DNA from: Lineus longissimus
Taxonomy: Eukaryota > Nemertea > Pilidiophora > Heteronemertea > Lineidae
Length of the DNA: 64,000 nt
Direction: 5' to 3'
Assembly (NCBI RefSeq): GCF_910592395.1
Contig: NC_088309.1
Span: 4,900,501-4,964,500, forward strand
This document shows, in pieces, positions 1 through 11,900 of this stretch. The notes beneath the pieces are model-generated. The model searched no databases. It had not been told where the DNA came from and saw nothing but the letters and a program-made list of their open reading frames with translations. Positions within the stretch are counted from its first letter, which is position 1; each line of letters starts with the position of its first letter. Made by a program: the position numbers and the translations under genes.

Positions 1-621
1 TAGGCCAGCATGACAGAGCTGCTAATTGGTCATTTAAAAAAATATTGCTACTGCCATTGACTGAACCAAATACATGATATAGAGAACAAAGTGAACTTAA
101 AATTACCCACAGAGATGTACATGTATACACACTCCAGTTTCACCAATCTAATACCAGTTGATCAATTGCTACATAAACAAAAAAAGTCCAGCCAGAATAT
201 GAGACATGGCCATCAGGCAACTGAGTATCCCCAACTCATTGTCCAAATTGAACATGTTTAATGGATTGAACGACCACATGCATCAAAATATCCAGCTTGA
301 ATTTAATAGAACTGATCTTAGATCGGTGAAAGTAGAGTAAATGAATGATCCCTCTTAGAGATCCCATTGTGATGTGTACATTCTGGTATATCCTGTCTGG
401 TAAATGAAGGATGTCATGATATTACTCAAGTTCTCAAAATCCAAGTGAAGTCACTTCCATCCACTTTAATGATCTAATAATATTGGGGATGTGACCTGAA
501 TAAATCTGTCCAAAAACTTAATTCAGTATTTCCTGGTCAGCACTCTATACTAGTTATTGTATGCATTCTAAGATCTTGAATTGAAAGTCTCCATGCCACA
601 AACTTTTTCACCTAAACATAC
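1..621. other. Plexin intron, 5' part of window
   Basis: This stretch lies downstream of the second plexin coding exon on the minus strand. I see no further sema-domain codons, splice-flanked coding block or structured repeat in it. The next plexin exon is therefore beyond the left edge. Confidence 0.5.
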
Positions 622-2420
622 GTTTCATGTCCTCTTTGGCGTTTCTGCACTCAAGTACTTTGACCTGGACTTCCCTTGCCCTTACCTTCAGCATCTTTCC
701 TTGGCTGGTTCCAAGGACTCCCACAGTCAAAGTCTTAGTAACTGGTGGATATGTCACAACAGCAATGGCAGTCAGAAACTGTGAAGTTTCTACTTTAACA
801 TTTGAGGCAATCGCTCGGACACCTCCAATGGCTTTGTTCTTTGAATTCCCACAGAATCTTCGATCGTTTCTTATCACATTGTACAGGTTGTTCTGAAAAT
901 CAGAAAAGAAACAAATCAGGCATTCTCCTCATCTTGTTCTCATATAGTGATAGGATGCAAAGTCCATGCATTCCCCTATCTTCCATTACCTTGGCATGCA
1001 CCTGAGGTTCCTTGCTTGGTGTCATATCAATGTTTTCTTTATGAAGTGTGCATGTGTTTCTTTTGTGGATATGTCATTTCAATCTACAAGAATTCTGATG
1101 TGAACTTAGAACATTAGAAAGAAGCCAAACAGTCCACCTAATACCAGGACAAATTCCTTCAAGACACAAAAAAATGTGCTAAGACATGTATGGCAGAAGG
1201 ATTTTCAGTTATATATTACAAAGTGTAGAATGCAATAGGAATACTAAGGATTTCTTGAATAGAAACATTACTACTTGATAACTCACATCAATTTTGCAAC
1301 TTTCATACTTCTCAATCCACTTTAGTATCCGTCCTCGTCCAGTGTAGCAACCAGCCTGTGCATCTTGGAATTCTATTTCGATTTTACTCATTGTGTAGCC
1401 GCAGATCACTGAACCTCGACCAGGGTCTGGGACCTGTCCCTTTGAACTATTTCGACCAAACGTCACAAATAATGTTTTGTCTTTACTTCCTGTCTTTTGG
1501 ACCAAATCTGCACCAGGGTCACCAAGATATGCTGCAGTCGCCACATTATAATCCTCGCCTGTACTAGGACTAGAACATGATAATGGAACCTCTGTATAAG
1601 AAATGAATTCCCGATCACAGGCACAGATGCGAATAAGAGTGGTATAATACTCCTCCATATCTTCCAAGTCATGTTGAACAGCAAGGAAATAAATAAACCC
1701 TGCATTTTCAAATCCATGAATGTAATTCACAATGAAAGAACTTCTGTAATCTTTATGAATATCAACTCCTGAGTACTTGCTGAATGCAGCATTCATTCCG
1801 AGGTACTGCAAATAGAAGCCTTGATCTACTGCAGATCTTAAACGCCTGGATGAAATTGCTTTTGGGAAAAAGTCATTTGGTCTAGAGTCATATGTCATGG
1901 CAACAAAGAATGCGGTGAGAGTGATATTATAGGTTTTGTTATCTGTATTACATACCCATGGAGCAAAGAAGCCAATACTAGCAAGACTTCCTCCTGCAAG
2001 ATTAGAAAGAATCTTCCCATCAAATACTGATGCGTTTGTAATATTCTTCACGCTGTGTCGGGTACACAAACCCTGGTGGACAGATCCGCAAAAGAGCAAA
2101 GACCCTGTTTTGTCATCAGTTGCGAGAATCTTTGGGTCATTGTTCATGAGTTTTAAAGGTTTGCTACAAATTGCTGGCGGTGCGGGGCAATCTGGATTAT
2201 TCCACTGAGGGCCAGTAACAAACTCCTCCACCAAAGACAAGTTGGCATCCAAGCGATAGAGTCGGTTTGTTCCAGCAACAAATATTTCATGATCAGTTTT
2301 TGATGTTTTGTCCATGGCAATTTTCTGGAAACTGAAGTCTTTCAAAGAGGTGTCGGCACTGAACTCAAATCTTGCCAAGACAGACACCACACAGCAGATG
2401 AAGATGAGAAGCAGCATCAT
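622..2420 (-). CDS. Plexin, N-terminal part of sema domain (5' partial gene, first two coding exons)
   Basis: Plexins are single-pass semaphorin receptors that control cell guidance and cytoskeleton. Coding exon 1 is 1287-2420 (378 codons, phase 0, donor GTGAGT) and coding exon 2 is 622-892 (271 nt, ends phase 1 at donor GTATGT); the rest runs off the left edge. The start at 2420 gives a hydrophobic signal peptide (residues about 1-16). Sema landmarks follow: EIFVAGTNRLYRLD, a Cys-rich strand near NPDCPAPPAICSKPLKL, the plexin-type LLFCGSVHQGLC, and in exon 2 FLTAIAVVTYPPVTKTLTVG then LGTSQGKMLKV, which is the usual end of the sixth and seventh blades. A semaphorin is less likely because LLFCGSVHQGLC is the plexin form. 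The A or B class cannot be decided here because the PSI, IPT and GAP regions are absent. The gene is divergent from the transporter that starts at 5033. Confidence 0.88.
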
Positions 2421-3538
2421 GATTCTGAAACAGTCAATGATACAGTTATTGAAATGAAAATATTAAGCAATGCCTAGGTATGCCCCATATTTTACTGCAT
2501 TATTACATCGCATTTTTAATCAAAACAAAATGACCTATACACGATTTACGAATATTGTACTGAACACAAGGTTTTTCAAACCATTTTCTGATCAAAAGTT
2601 GTTGTCATTAGCCAAATATACAAATAAAATACTACCATGACACTGACAAGGATCTTTAACGTGATGGCCCTGTATACAGCAAATTTTCTGATTGTTTTTT
2701 CTTCTTTTGAAAGTACTATTGTCCTCTAAAGGCCAGGGCCAAGGAGTTATCGTCTCCCCACTGATCTCATGATTTCTTTAGACTTAAAGGGGTTACGCCG
2801 TTACTGGTGGTCCAGTTAAATGGAAATCCACCATAAATACACAATGCCGTAGTGGTGCAGTTATTATGAATACAAATTTGTTTAAACTTGGTATTCATAG
2901 TATTTGTATAATGGGCTCTACAAAATGGCAATGTTGAAATTTATATTAGGCTTTGTGGATGAGATGTTCCACGTTTGCCCATAAACCATCAACGTGATAA
3001 CACTCAATCAGAACAGAGTTTGACTCCACCTTTTCGGAGACACACTGTATATAGGCCTATTATCTATTTTAGTAGTATCAACATGAACATGAAAATATAA
3101 CAACAGATTTAATTGGCTAAACAACACATAACAATAGGAAAAAGACATGCAAACTAACTGTTGATGCATGAAAATTTCAATGAATATTAGATAATCATTA
3201 AATTGACATCAAAGTTGTGAAAAAGCGTTGTTTGTCAACACTTTCTTCGTACGAAAACATGCACGGTGTTCACTTCCGGGTTATCCTTCGTTCTCGCTTG
3301 TTGGCTGATCATACTTGGTACCCCAATTCTGTGGTGAGGCCTCGTTTTGGGATTTGGAGTAAATGCGTCACTGGGGCGGAAGTCTATAAATAGATGGGGA
3401 TGACCACGGTACATCAGCTGCACATTGTGTACATAGTGCATGGGTGGTGTAAAGTGAAAGATAGTCCCTCAAATCATAGAGTCCTTCACAAATATCTTAA
3501 TTGTTTATTGCTTCTCAGGACCTGTATCATCTTGACAA

Positions 3539-3870
3539 GCCATAAACCATTCAATATGAACTCAAATTTGATTGTGGCCATCAGGAACCAAACTTGCCCC
3601 AGTGCCGAAATTAAAAATGTGTTAAGGAACGAAATCAGCGCCTCTAGTGTCAAGATTGCATCTGAACTTACGACCATAATGAACTTGTCGATATGAATTC
3701 ATAGTCATACTGGTGAAAAACCATTCAATGTGAAAGTGATTTAGGTGATCTGAGAAATGTGGATTCATACTAATGATCGTAAACCATTCAGTGTGAATTC
3801 AATGTAAACCATACAACGATTGAGGTCATCTGATAGATTTGGATTCATACTGGTGATAACCCATTCAGTG
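3539..3870 (+). pseudogene. Decayed C2H2 zinc-finger array relic
   Basis: Three degenerate copies of the C2H2 inter-finger linker are visible: CAT ACT GGT GAA AAA CCA TTC at 3706 (HTGEKPF), a diverged copy at 3766 (HTNDRKPF) and another at 3846 (HTGDNPF). An older copy of the aaaccattcaatatgaac type sits near 3541. The sequence just before the second linker, read with one shift, resembles the L-R-x-x-M-x-I-H-T helix end. Spacing is 60 and 80 bp instead of 84, and stop codons interrupt every frame, so this is not a working gene. It is likely a fragment of a zinc-finger paralogue. Confidence 0.6.
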
Positions 3871-5016
3871 CATCACATGCTGAACATCTCATTATTGGGT
3901 CACCAGTTTGTCGGTTTAAATGCATGACAATATTTAAAACAATACTAGTTGAATTGAAGTGTCGCAGAACAACCAAACTAGTAAAGAAGAAAAGCAAATT
4001 TAAATCGTTTTCTTTTGAATATTTATTGCTGTACATTCCAAGAATTATCCTCACATGGCAAAGAAATAAAATGCCCAATTTAACATCCTGCAGAATCAGG
4101 GGAATCGGGCGTTTCCAGTGATATACGACACAAATGGGCTGTCCTCATACGTTCACTTTGGAAACGCATTTTAAAATAGATGTTACGTCCTGTTTATGGG
4201 GCACGTCATCATCGCGTACATTTGGGAAAAACTACCTAACGAGACCTTTGACCTGGGAATTCCCCTGAGAAAAGGGATTTCCCAACATGAACCCAGTTTG
4301 GACTTCGCAATGAAAGGCTGAGTTAGAATTAGAATTAGAGAAGTACAGTAGATAATGTGTGGCCCTTGATGGGACCAGTGATGATAATAAAATTAATGTC
4401 AATGCCAGCAACATAGAGTAGAATACCGTAGAGGTAAGAAGAGATCCGGTCATGAAGTATGAACAGAAGACAGGTCATGAGGTCAGATGTTTGAGATATG
4501 AATGTTACCTTTTGTAGACATGTAGCCTGTAAAAATGATGTAGGCCTAGGCCTATAGCCTATGTATGTCCACATCACAGGATATGATAAAGAAAGGAAGG
4601 ACACTTCCCTTCTTTGGATAATATCATGAAAATGCTCTCATAATTCATTAACATGATCTTGGCTATAAAGGCCATTTTTCAGAACTGCCACGGCCTCGGC
4701 CGGCTATGTCTGCTGCTTCTTCAATGCAATATGCAATGATTCCCATCGACCCAAACATCCCAGGCGCAGGCCAACTCAGGCAACTGCCATGTTCAGTTAC
4801 GGTTGACCTTGACCGTGATTTGACCTGGATGGCTAATTTGATACCAGTTCTCCCTTGTCTGATGTCACAGAATCAACCCCTCAGCTGGGGTCCACCTCTG
4901 TCTTTGACGCTACATCATTCCGTCATTACTATAATTGGTTACTTGGTAAAGCAGTAAGCTTGATTTTTATTGATTGATTGATTGATTTTTCCCACTATTT
5001 CTTGTTGCAGACTGAC

Positions 5017-5031
5017 ATGACTGAAAGGTGA
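5017..5031 (+). promoter_or_regulatory. Four-codon upstream ORF ending one base before the MCT start
   Basis: An ATG at 5017 opens a reading frame of four sense codons ending in TGA at 5029-5031. After a single base comes the MCT start codon at 5033. It lies downstream of the inferred acceptor at 5010, so it should be in the mature 5' UTR. Such an arrangement could reduce initiation or force termination-reinitiation; the effect is inferred. Confidence 0.5.
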
Positions 5032-5032
5032 C

Positions 5033-8000
5033 ATGTCAATTCCAGATACCGTAACAAGAGATGAGAATCAGAAGAGGCCATCTGCTCCTGATGGAGGCTG
5101 GGGCTGGATGGTTGTCCTGGGTTGTGCTTTGGTCCATGTGCTAATTACTGGATTAGCCACCTCATATGGTCTGATTTATCAATACCTGATTGAGAGATTT
5201 GGAGGAAGTGCTGCACTTACCGCATCAATACATGGAGTCTCTAGTGCTCTCCGGTTTGGGCTAGGTAACATGGTTCTTCTGAATTGACCCAAAAGAAATC
5301 TGTAGGTCTGTACTAAAGAATTTCATAACAGCTGTCACTATAGGTCTCCACAGAAGCACTATAGGGTATTAAGTGGCTGCTGTCATTTCAGCACTCCTCG
5401 TGCTGAAATGACAGGGGTCACATCTGAGCTCGACCTGTGAAGGACAAAGCTGAGACCAGGCCGGTAAGGTTGAAACCCATGACCTTTTGATTGAAAGTTC
5501 AACAACATGGCCAATACACCACTGCACCCCACAATAATCTTGTCAGTGTGGATCTGCCTTGATTGAGCTGGGGAGAGCCACCCTCGACACAAGAAATCTT
5601 TTCATTCAAGCTGACATTGGACCTTCATCAACTTGAGATTGATGAGAAGTTAACAAACCTTCGTCCTATGAGTACAATGGGTTTTTTTGTACTAATATAT
5701 GGATATTTTTCATTTGACTCTTCAGGGCCTGTGGCAAGCACAGCAGTCAATCGCATCTCTACTCGTAAAGTTGTGATTATTGGTTCCTTTGTTGTCTCCG
5801 TTGGCGTCATCCTTTGTGCGTTTCCTCCAAATGTCGAGTACATGTTTTTGACATGGACCGTCCTTGTTGGTGAGTAGATGATGTTTAATCTAAAGAATAT
5901 CAATTGTGGTTGAAAGCAATATAGTACTCATAAGTCCTTTGCAGCAAGAGGTGACCATTCTATTCGATGTTCAACAAGTTTCTTCAGGAAACCAAAAGAT
6001 ATGAGACTTTTCATAGGTCTCCTGAGAGACAATCTGCCCATCAAGGAGCTCCTCATACAGCTGTGACTTCAGCCTAGTAGACTTGGGTTTGAATCCTGGG
6101 TTTGAAGTTTTTTTAGTGGGATACCCCAACCAGGCAACTTTTTCGTCTTGCAGTATTTCTCAATTAGCTTCTACTAAGTCGTTGTACAGGTTTTTTATAT
6201 TTATCTTTCTCCTTTGGTATTTTTAGTTCCCTAGCATGCTGATTTCCCACAGCCCAAATTTACAAGGCTAAACTCATACTTGCTGTCCTCATTGCAGGTG
6301 GCGGAGGCTGTTTCGTTATCATTCCAAGTATCATCCATGTTGGTCTCCACTTCAACAAGAGGAGGGCAGTCGCCAACGGAATCTCGACAGCAGGTGCTGG
6401 AGTTGGACAATTTGTATTTCCTCTGGTCTTTGTATTTCTACAGGAAAACTACGGGTATTTTGGTGCAATGCTGATTATGGGAGGGCTCTCACTCAATCTG
6501 GTAGTGGCGGGAGTATTATATCGACCTTTGGAGAACAAGGAAGTGGCGGTTGAAGAAAAGACTGTTTTTTTGCCAAATGCTTCCGATGATTCAAATACTG
6601 CTCAATCTGTTACCTGTGATAAGGATCTAGTGGACGAAGGTGGTGAAAGTAATCTGATAGAGGCTTCTCAAATTGACAGCCAAAAAACTACAAGTCTTCT
6701 TGAAAATACTCTTAGTTTACATAAAAACGATGAAGCTCAGAATTTTATCAGTCAATCTGATTCTGAAAACATTTACAAAAGTGACAGTGATCTGGAGACA
6801 ACAGCCAATTGTGGAAATGATCTCAAAACTACTGAGCTTTGCTCAAATGAAATAGACAGTGATATAGAAATTTCAAAGACATGTAGGTCTAGCAGTGATG
6901 TGAAAAATAGTCCTAGTGACAGCAAGGAGCAAAATTTTAAAATCAGTTGCAGTTCTTCTAATGAGGGTGATAGTCATTCTAACCGCTGCACCAAAGTGTG
7001 CTGCAGTTCAAAATCTAAGTCAGGAAAGAAAATTGTGGACTTCAGGCTCCTTAAAGAACCATCTTTCTTTTTCTTTTCACTCTGCCTAGCCTTTTGTACC
7101 ATGGGTTATATGCTGATCAGGACGTTCATACCAGCCCTAGTTGAGTCGCGAGGTCACCCAAAAGCGTTATCTGCCCAGTTGTTGGCATACTCCGGAGGAG
7201 CAGACATGTGTGGCCGATTAAGTGCTGGATTCTTTTTTGATATGAAAAGAATCCGACCAGTTAGACGTTACTTATATAATGCTCTACCCTTCATTATTAG
7301 TATAATTGTGGGAGTATTCCCATCAGCTCAGGAACCCGGAGAATACATATGTATTTCTATCTTATTTGGATTCTTCATCGGAACATATGTTGCTCAAAGG
7401 CCGTCTATTCTTGCTGATCTTGTTGGAAATGACAGGTTTTCAGATGCTCTTGGACTGGCAATGTTCTTCAATGGAGGCGGCCTTCTGATTGGTCCATCAG
7501 TTGGAGGTGTGTATTACAAACTACAGTGGAACCTGCCTTTAACTTAAGGATACCCTTTCTGTCAAGAACACCGCAATTCATCCCAAAGTGGTCATTTCTA
7601 CTGAATTCACCTCAGAAAACAGGACACCTCCCTATTAAAGACAGCATTTCTTAGTCCCAATGGTGTTCTTAATAGAGATGTTCAACTGTATTTGAATTTT
7701 GAGTTGTTTGAACAGGAGTACTGTACAGTACAGTACCTTATGCAATTTTGGTGTGTGGCACGTTGCTTTAGCTTGTGATCAACCAACTAGGCACTGTGAG
7801 TTGACATGCAATGTATCAGTACATCGATGAATCACTGCATCATCACACTGATGGTTGTACCAACAAAAATCTCTATGGTTGACCAACTGTGATTGACCAT
7901 ACATCAAATTATTTAAAATGGAGTGAAATCAAACTACAGTATGTCTCGTGTTGAAGTTCAATTCAGCAGACAAGCTGGCAAAGGAAGCCATGATTGACAA

Positions 8001-8217
8001 AAGTTGTCAGTTTTTGATGTTTGACGTTTGTTTTCTCCTTTCAGGTGCGCTACGTGATATGACAGGATACTACGACCCAGCCTACTACTTTGGTTCTTGT
8101 TGTCTTGCTGTGGGAGGCTCCATCTTTCTCTGTCAAAACATCATGTTCATTCGTCAGCAAAGGAGAATGATGGAACTGCCTTCAGTGAAGGATGCTGTTA
8201 CAGAAGTTAGCGTATGA
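5033..8217 (+). CDS. Monocarboxylate transporter-like protein (SLC16/MCT family, MFS)
   Basis: Proton-linked monocarboxylate or related solute carrier of the plasma membrane; substrate not predictable. Coding exons: 5033-5264, 5726-5869, 6298-7506, 8045-8217 (232+144+1209+173 nt, 585 aa, all junctions phase 1). The family signature PDGGWGWMVV is at residues 19-28, at the start of TM1. The second conserved motif around HFNKRRAVANGISTAG is at about residues 143-158 in TM5. Roughly six TMs precede and six follow an unusually long acidic, Ser/Thr-rich cytosolic loop (about 204-371) containing a Cys-rich patch near its end. The second half (GGADMCGRLSAGFFFD, then GLLIGPSVGG joined to ALRDMTGYYDPAYYFGS) is typical MCT. 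The start follows a four-codon uORF. A poly(A) signal AATAAA is at 8447. I do not assign a human orthologue. Confidence 0.92.
7507..8044 (+). other. MCT intron 3 with MITE-like fragment
   Basis: This intron joins two phase-1 exon ends. Around 7615-7690 it contains words such as aggacacctccctattaaaga and ggtgttcttaatagagatg. These resemble the halves of the 135-bp inverted-repeat element at 58891, so this is probably a diverged fragment of the same family. No coding sequence was seen. Confidence 0.45.
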
Positions 8218-8446
8218 TGACCACATGTGTGTAAACATAGTATTTTAAGTGAAAAGCTATTGCGCCATGTGGGCACAATGTCCCAAGGAAATTTCATCTT
8301 TGTTTGAGTTGGATATTTTGTCAGTATGTGTAGATGATTGTTATAATGATTGTATTAGTTTCTGGAATCAAATTCTAATCTCAGTTGTGATAGCGTGATA
8401 AAATTGTTGAATACAATGTAATGTTTGTGTTGATTCCTTAGTGAGC

Positions 8447-8452
8447 AATAAA
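8447..8452 (+). terminator. Poly(A) signal of the MCT gene
   Basis: AATAAA lies 230 bp past the MCT stop codon in AT-rich sequence, the position expected for a short 3' UTR. Confidence 0.6.
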
Positions 8453-8968
8453 CATATATTTATAACATTCTGACTTCCGTCCGAGTGAAATGCTTTATGG
8501 AGCTATGGATTCGCCTGAATTCAATTGGGTAGGACACTTTTTCCAGATGACCTTTTCTACTACTACACCAAGATCGCCAACACTTGAGAGGCCCGTTTCC
8601 ATGACAACTCATGACAAATGACAACTCCTATAGGTTCCAGCAAAAGAGATGCCAGGCTTCAAAATGAACCTTAGTCACCTTTTTATTGGTGTACATTCTC
8701 CACGCTGTCTATAAATTTTCATTAATTTCCGCCGTCTGCTTTGGGTGGGAGTAGGACCTGGAACGTATTGGCTTCAGACAATACCCCAACAGCTGCATAG
8801 CCTCACCAATCATTGCTCGTTGAGAATATTTTGGGCGGCCGCGTCCGATAATGACTCTGGCATGCTACTTGCTTACTGTGTGTGGTATTGATCCTAATGC
8901 TTGCATCAAACACTGTGTTTCATTTGCGGCCATGCCTTGTCAGACATATGCTGTTCTCACAAGGGAAG

Positions 8969-11900
8969 ATGTCTTACCATTGGATTATACTACTTGGGAC
9001 TATCCTTATATCACTGGCTCTAGTTACAGGTAATTAAATATAACATACTCTTCTTTTTGCTTCAATTGAATTTAAGTAAATCATCAGCAAAATCTTAATC
9101 TGCCTACATCACATTCCTTTCTGTGTCTTTTCTTTTGGGCACATCCTTCACTGGTGATAACTGGTGAGGTACCCAAAACGAATATCTGAAGAGGGGCTCC
9201 AAACAAGCCAATAGGGCATCCTAGACCTTTGAAGTCATATTCAAGCAAAACTGGTTTTCCACTAAAACAGAAATACCCAAATGCCATTCAGAAAAAAAAG
9301 GTTTAATAAAGGGAGGTTCAGAAAAAGACGGAATTCAATTTCGTTGATATTCGACTGAAGATGTTTTCCATACCAAATGGTCATGAGTCATCTCACTCTA
9401 TCAAGCTGGATGAGTGTCAGCATCAGTCACTGCTGATTTATACTACTGACCAGGAAGGTCCATCTTCAGTCAAGGACCCGGGGTTGAGGACCTATGCCAT
9501 ATTCGAAAAATTGGTAATTGCTTAGAGGATGCTATAAGCTGATAAGGTAATTCTCAACTGATTCAATTGGTCCAACTCCCAATTGGACAATAATGGACCT
9601 ACTAATCAGCTTTAATTGTCTACTAAGCCAAGCCTGTTGGTAAACTGGTCGAGTTCAGGTGAACGCCTTCTGGTTGCTCCTTGAAACCCGCGGCCCCTGA
9701 TTGATTTCTGTGGAGACCGGGGTAATAATGTGATATCCCACAGCGCTTTAACAGTTTCATTACTGAGGAACGCTATATAAATCTGTGACATTATCATAAA
9801 CTGGTGAAATTTACCATTACACTTCAGCAGGTCAGACTTTCCAGATACAGCCGCATCAGCATAATCACCCGAGGGTTATATTCTCCCTTCGCCCGCATTG
9901 CTAAGGGAGATTCACTCCGGACGCAGTAGTGCGGCCGACTGATTGCCTTATCCCATTTTGATCAAGTTTTTTTGTAAATGGAATCAACCTTCCTGAGAAA
10001 ATGAGGCATTGAAAACTTTCAAAATATAAACTAACTTTATTACCTGTATTTTGCAATTCATCAGATTGATATTGATCATTCAACCATCAGGCAAGTTCTT
10101 TGAAGATATTTTCAGCTGTGGGGATCAGCCTGTTTTGGATGATGACTGGACTGCCCCGGGTCAGTATACACTCCGGGTGCAGTGGACCGGCCTCGTCCCT
10201 TTACCATGAGGGGATCCAATTAGGATGGCGCGATGGAGTGCCCCGGGAGTCTGGGTGGCTGCGAGTGAAAGATCCAGAAGCCAAGAGCTTTGCTGAATGT
10301 CCCATATACATGTACTCACGACGACGCAGTCCAAAGCACGCCCTGTCAGTTATTACAAAAGAAACATGTAGCATACCCAAACAAACTTAAATCGCTCCTA
10401 AAACACATAAATTATTTATTCAGAAAAATATTGAATTCCAATATTTGTGATGTATCGCAGTTTAATCAGAACAGAACTGCGTTAATATTGAAGTAGCATT
10501 GCACAAATGCATGCCCATCGATTTTGGGGGAGCAGCTACCACTATCGCATTGGTGAAAAGTTGTTGAAGTTGCACGTTTGTGTCCCTCGAAACAGTCAGG
10601 ATGTTGTGCTTGACATTGATTTCGTGATGTCGTGCCGGGCCGGACGCGTAGAAATAGTTAAGTCGTATGCTCCTCCCCAGCACACGTTAACGTTAAACGG
10701 ACAGGTGAACATCCAGCGGGTCTCTATGCAGATACGGAAACCATGTCAGAGTAAACAATCTGAATAGCAGTCTAAGTAAGGAACCTTTGAGGCAATGCTT
10801 ACATCAGAACTAGCTACATATTGATTCGTGTTCTCCTTTGGAGTGAGCTGGTATGGAAAATGCATTTGCTTGTGATATGCAGTCATGCACACGAGGGGAG
10901 ACATCGTGGCTCCTATGCATAATGCAATTGCAGTTTAAGGTTCCCTTGTGGGACGGTATCGTTCTTGGTGAACCCAGCAAAGAGTATGAAGGTTGACAGA
11001 AATGGACTCGACTGGGTTAGGAGAATTAATTCAGAGAGTTCGTGGAGTTAATTAGATTAACTAATCCAATATGTCTCTATTTAAAGGGATAATATAAACA
11101 AGCTTGAACCTGGCCGTCTCTTACCGCATGCACCAGGGCCTGCCTTAGACTGAGTTATCATCTCACTATGCTTGTGATCATGAAGACGGGTACAACCTGA
11201 CCGTCTCTTCTATACAACAGGCACCAAGGCTCCTTGGTCTAAGCTTTCATCTCACTATGCTTGTGAAGACAGGTATATACAGACAACATCCCTTCGCTTG
11301 CCCATGAAATGGCCTCTGGACTCGCAGCAACCCCCCCCCCCCCACCAGCATTTATAGCTGAGCCCTTCCCAAGGAGCCCTTCCCTTTCATCCCATCCCCG
11401 AAAACATACCCTCCGTGACGACCTTGCCTCTTCGACGGTAGTATACATTGCTATTGATCATCATCCTTCGCTTCAACCCCCCCCCCCCCCCCCCCCGCTA
11501 CTCCCCGTATGAAGTCAATTCAAATTTATATTAAGAACATTTGATCACAAATATTTCCTCTTCAGGACATGAACCAAAAAGGGACATGATAGGGAGATGT
11601 TATAAATGTGTCTACCATCCAAATATAGAGAATGATACGTGGACTTTGGCTCAAGATGGACAAAAATACTTCAATACACCACTATGTCTTACACCAAATG
11701 AAAGTCTACCACTATGTGATACACATCCCTATGGCAGATGTTTGGTAGGTATCTTCATGATGGTGCTATTCTTGGAGTAGGCTAGCTAAAGATGCATGAC
11801 ATGTAACATTACTAAAAGACTGCAGGGTATACAATAAACACCAATCGTAAAAGAAGTGACATCAACAACAATAAGTGACGATGCTCGAAGTTTCAGGATT

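Larger units (their letters stand above)
2421..5032. other. Divergent intergenic region between plexin and MCT gene
   Basis: About 2.6 kb between two divergently transcribed genes. It must hold both promoters and any 5' non-coding exons, but I see no clear TATA box or strong factor site. A pyrimidine-rich acceptor ending in gcag at 5010 precedes the MCT start, so the MCT 5' UTR is probably spliced. The only other structure found is the zinc-finger relic listed separately. Confidence 0.5.

Noticed and set aside
8851-9033. 61-codon open frame at the Ly6 first exon taken as the coding frame
   Set aside because: Its phase at the 9030 donor gives an immediate stop in the next exon; the alternative frame starting at 8969 has a signal peptide and joins correctly.
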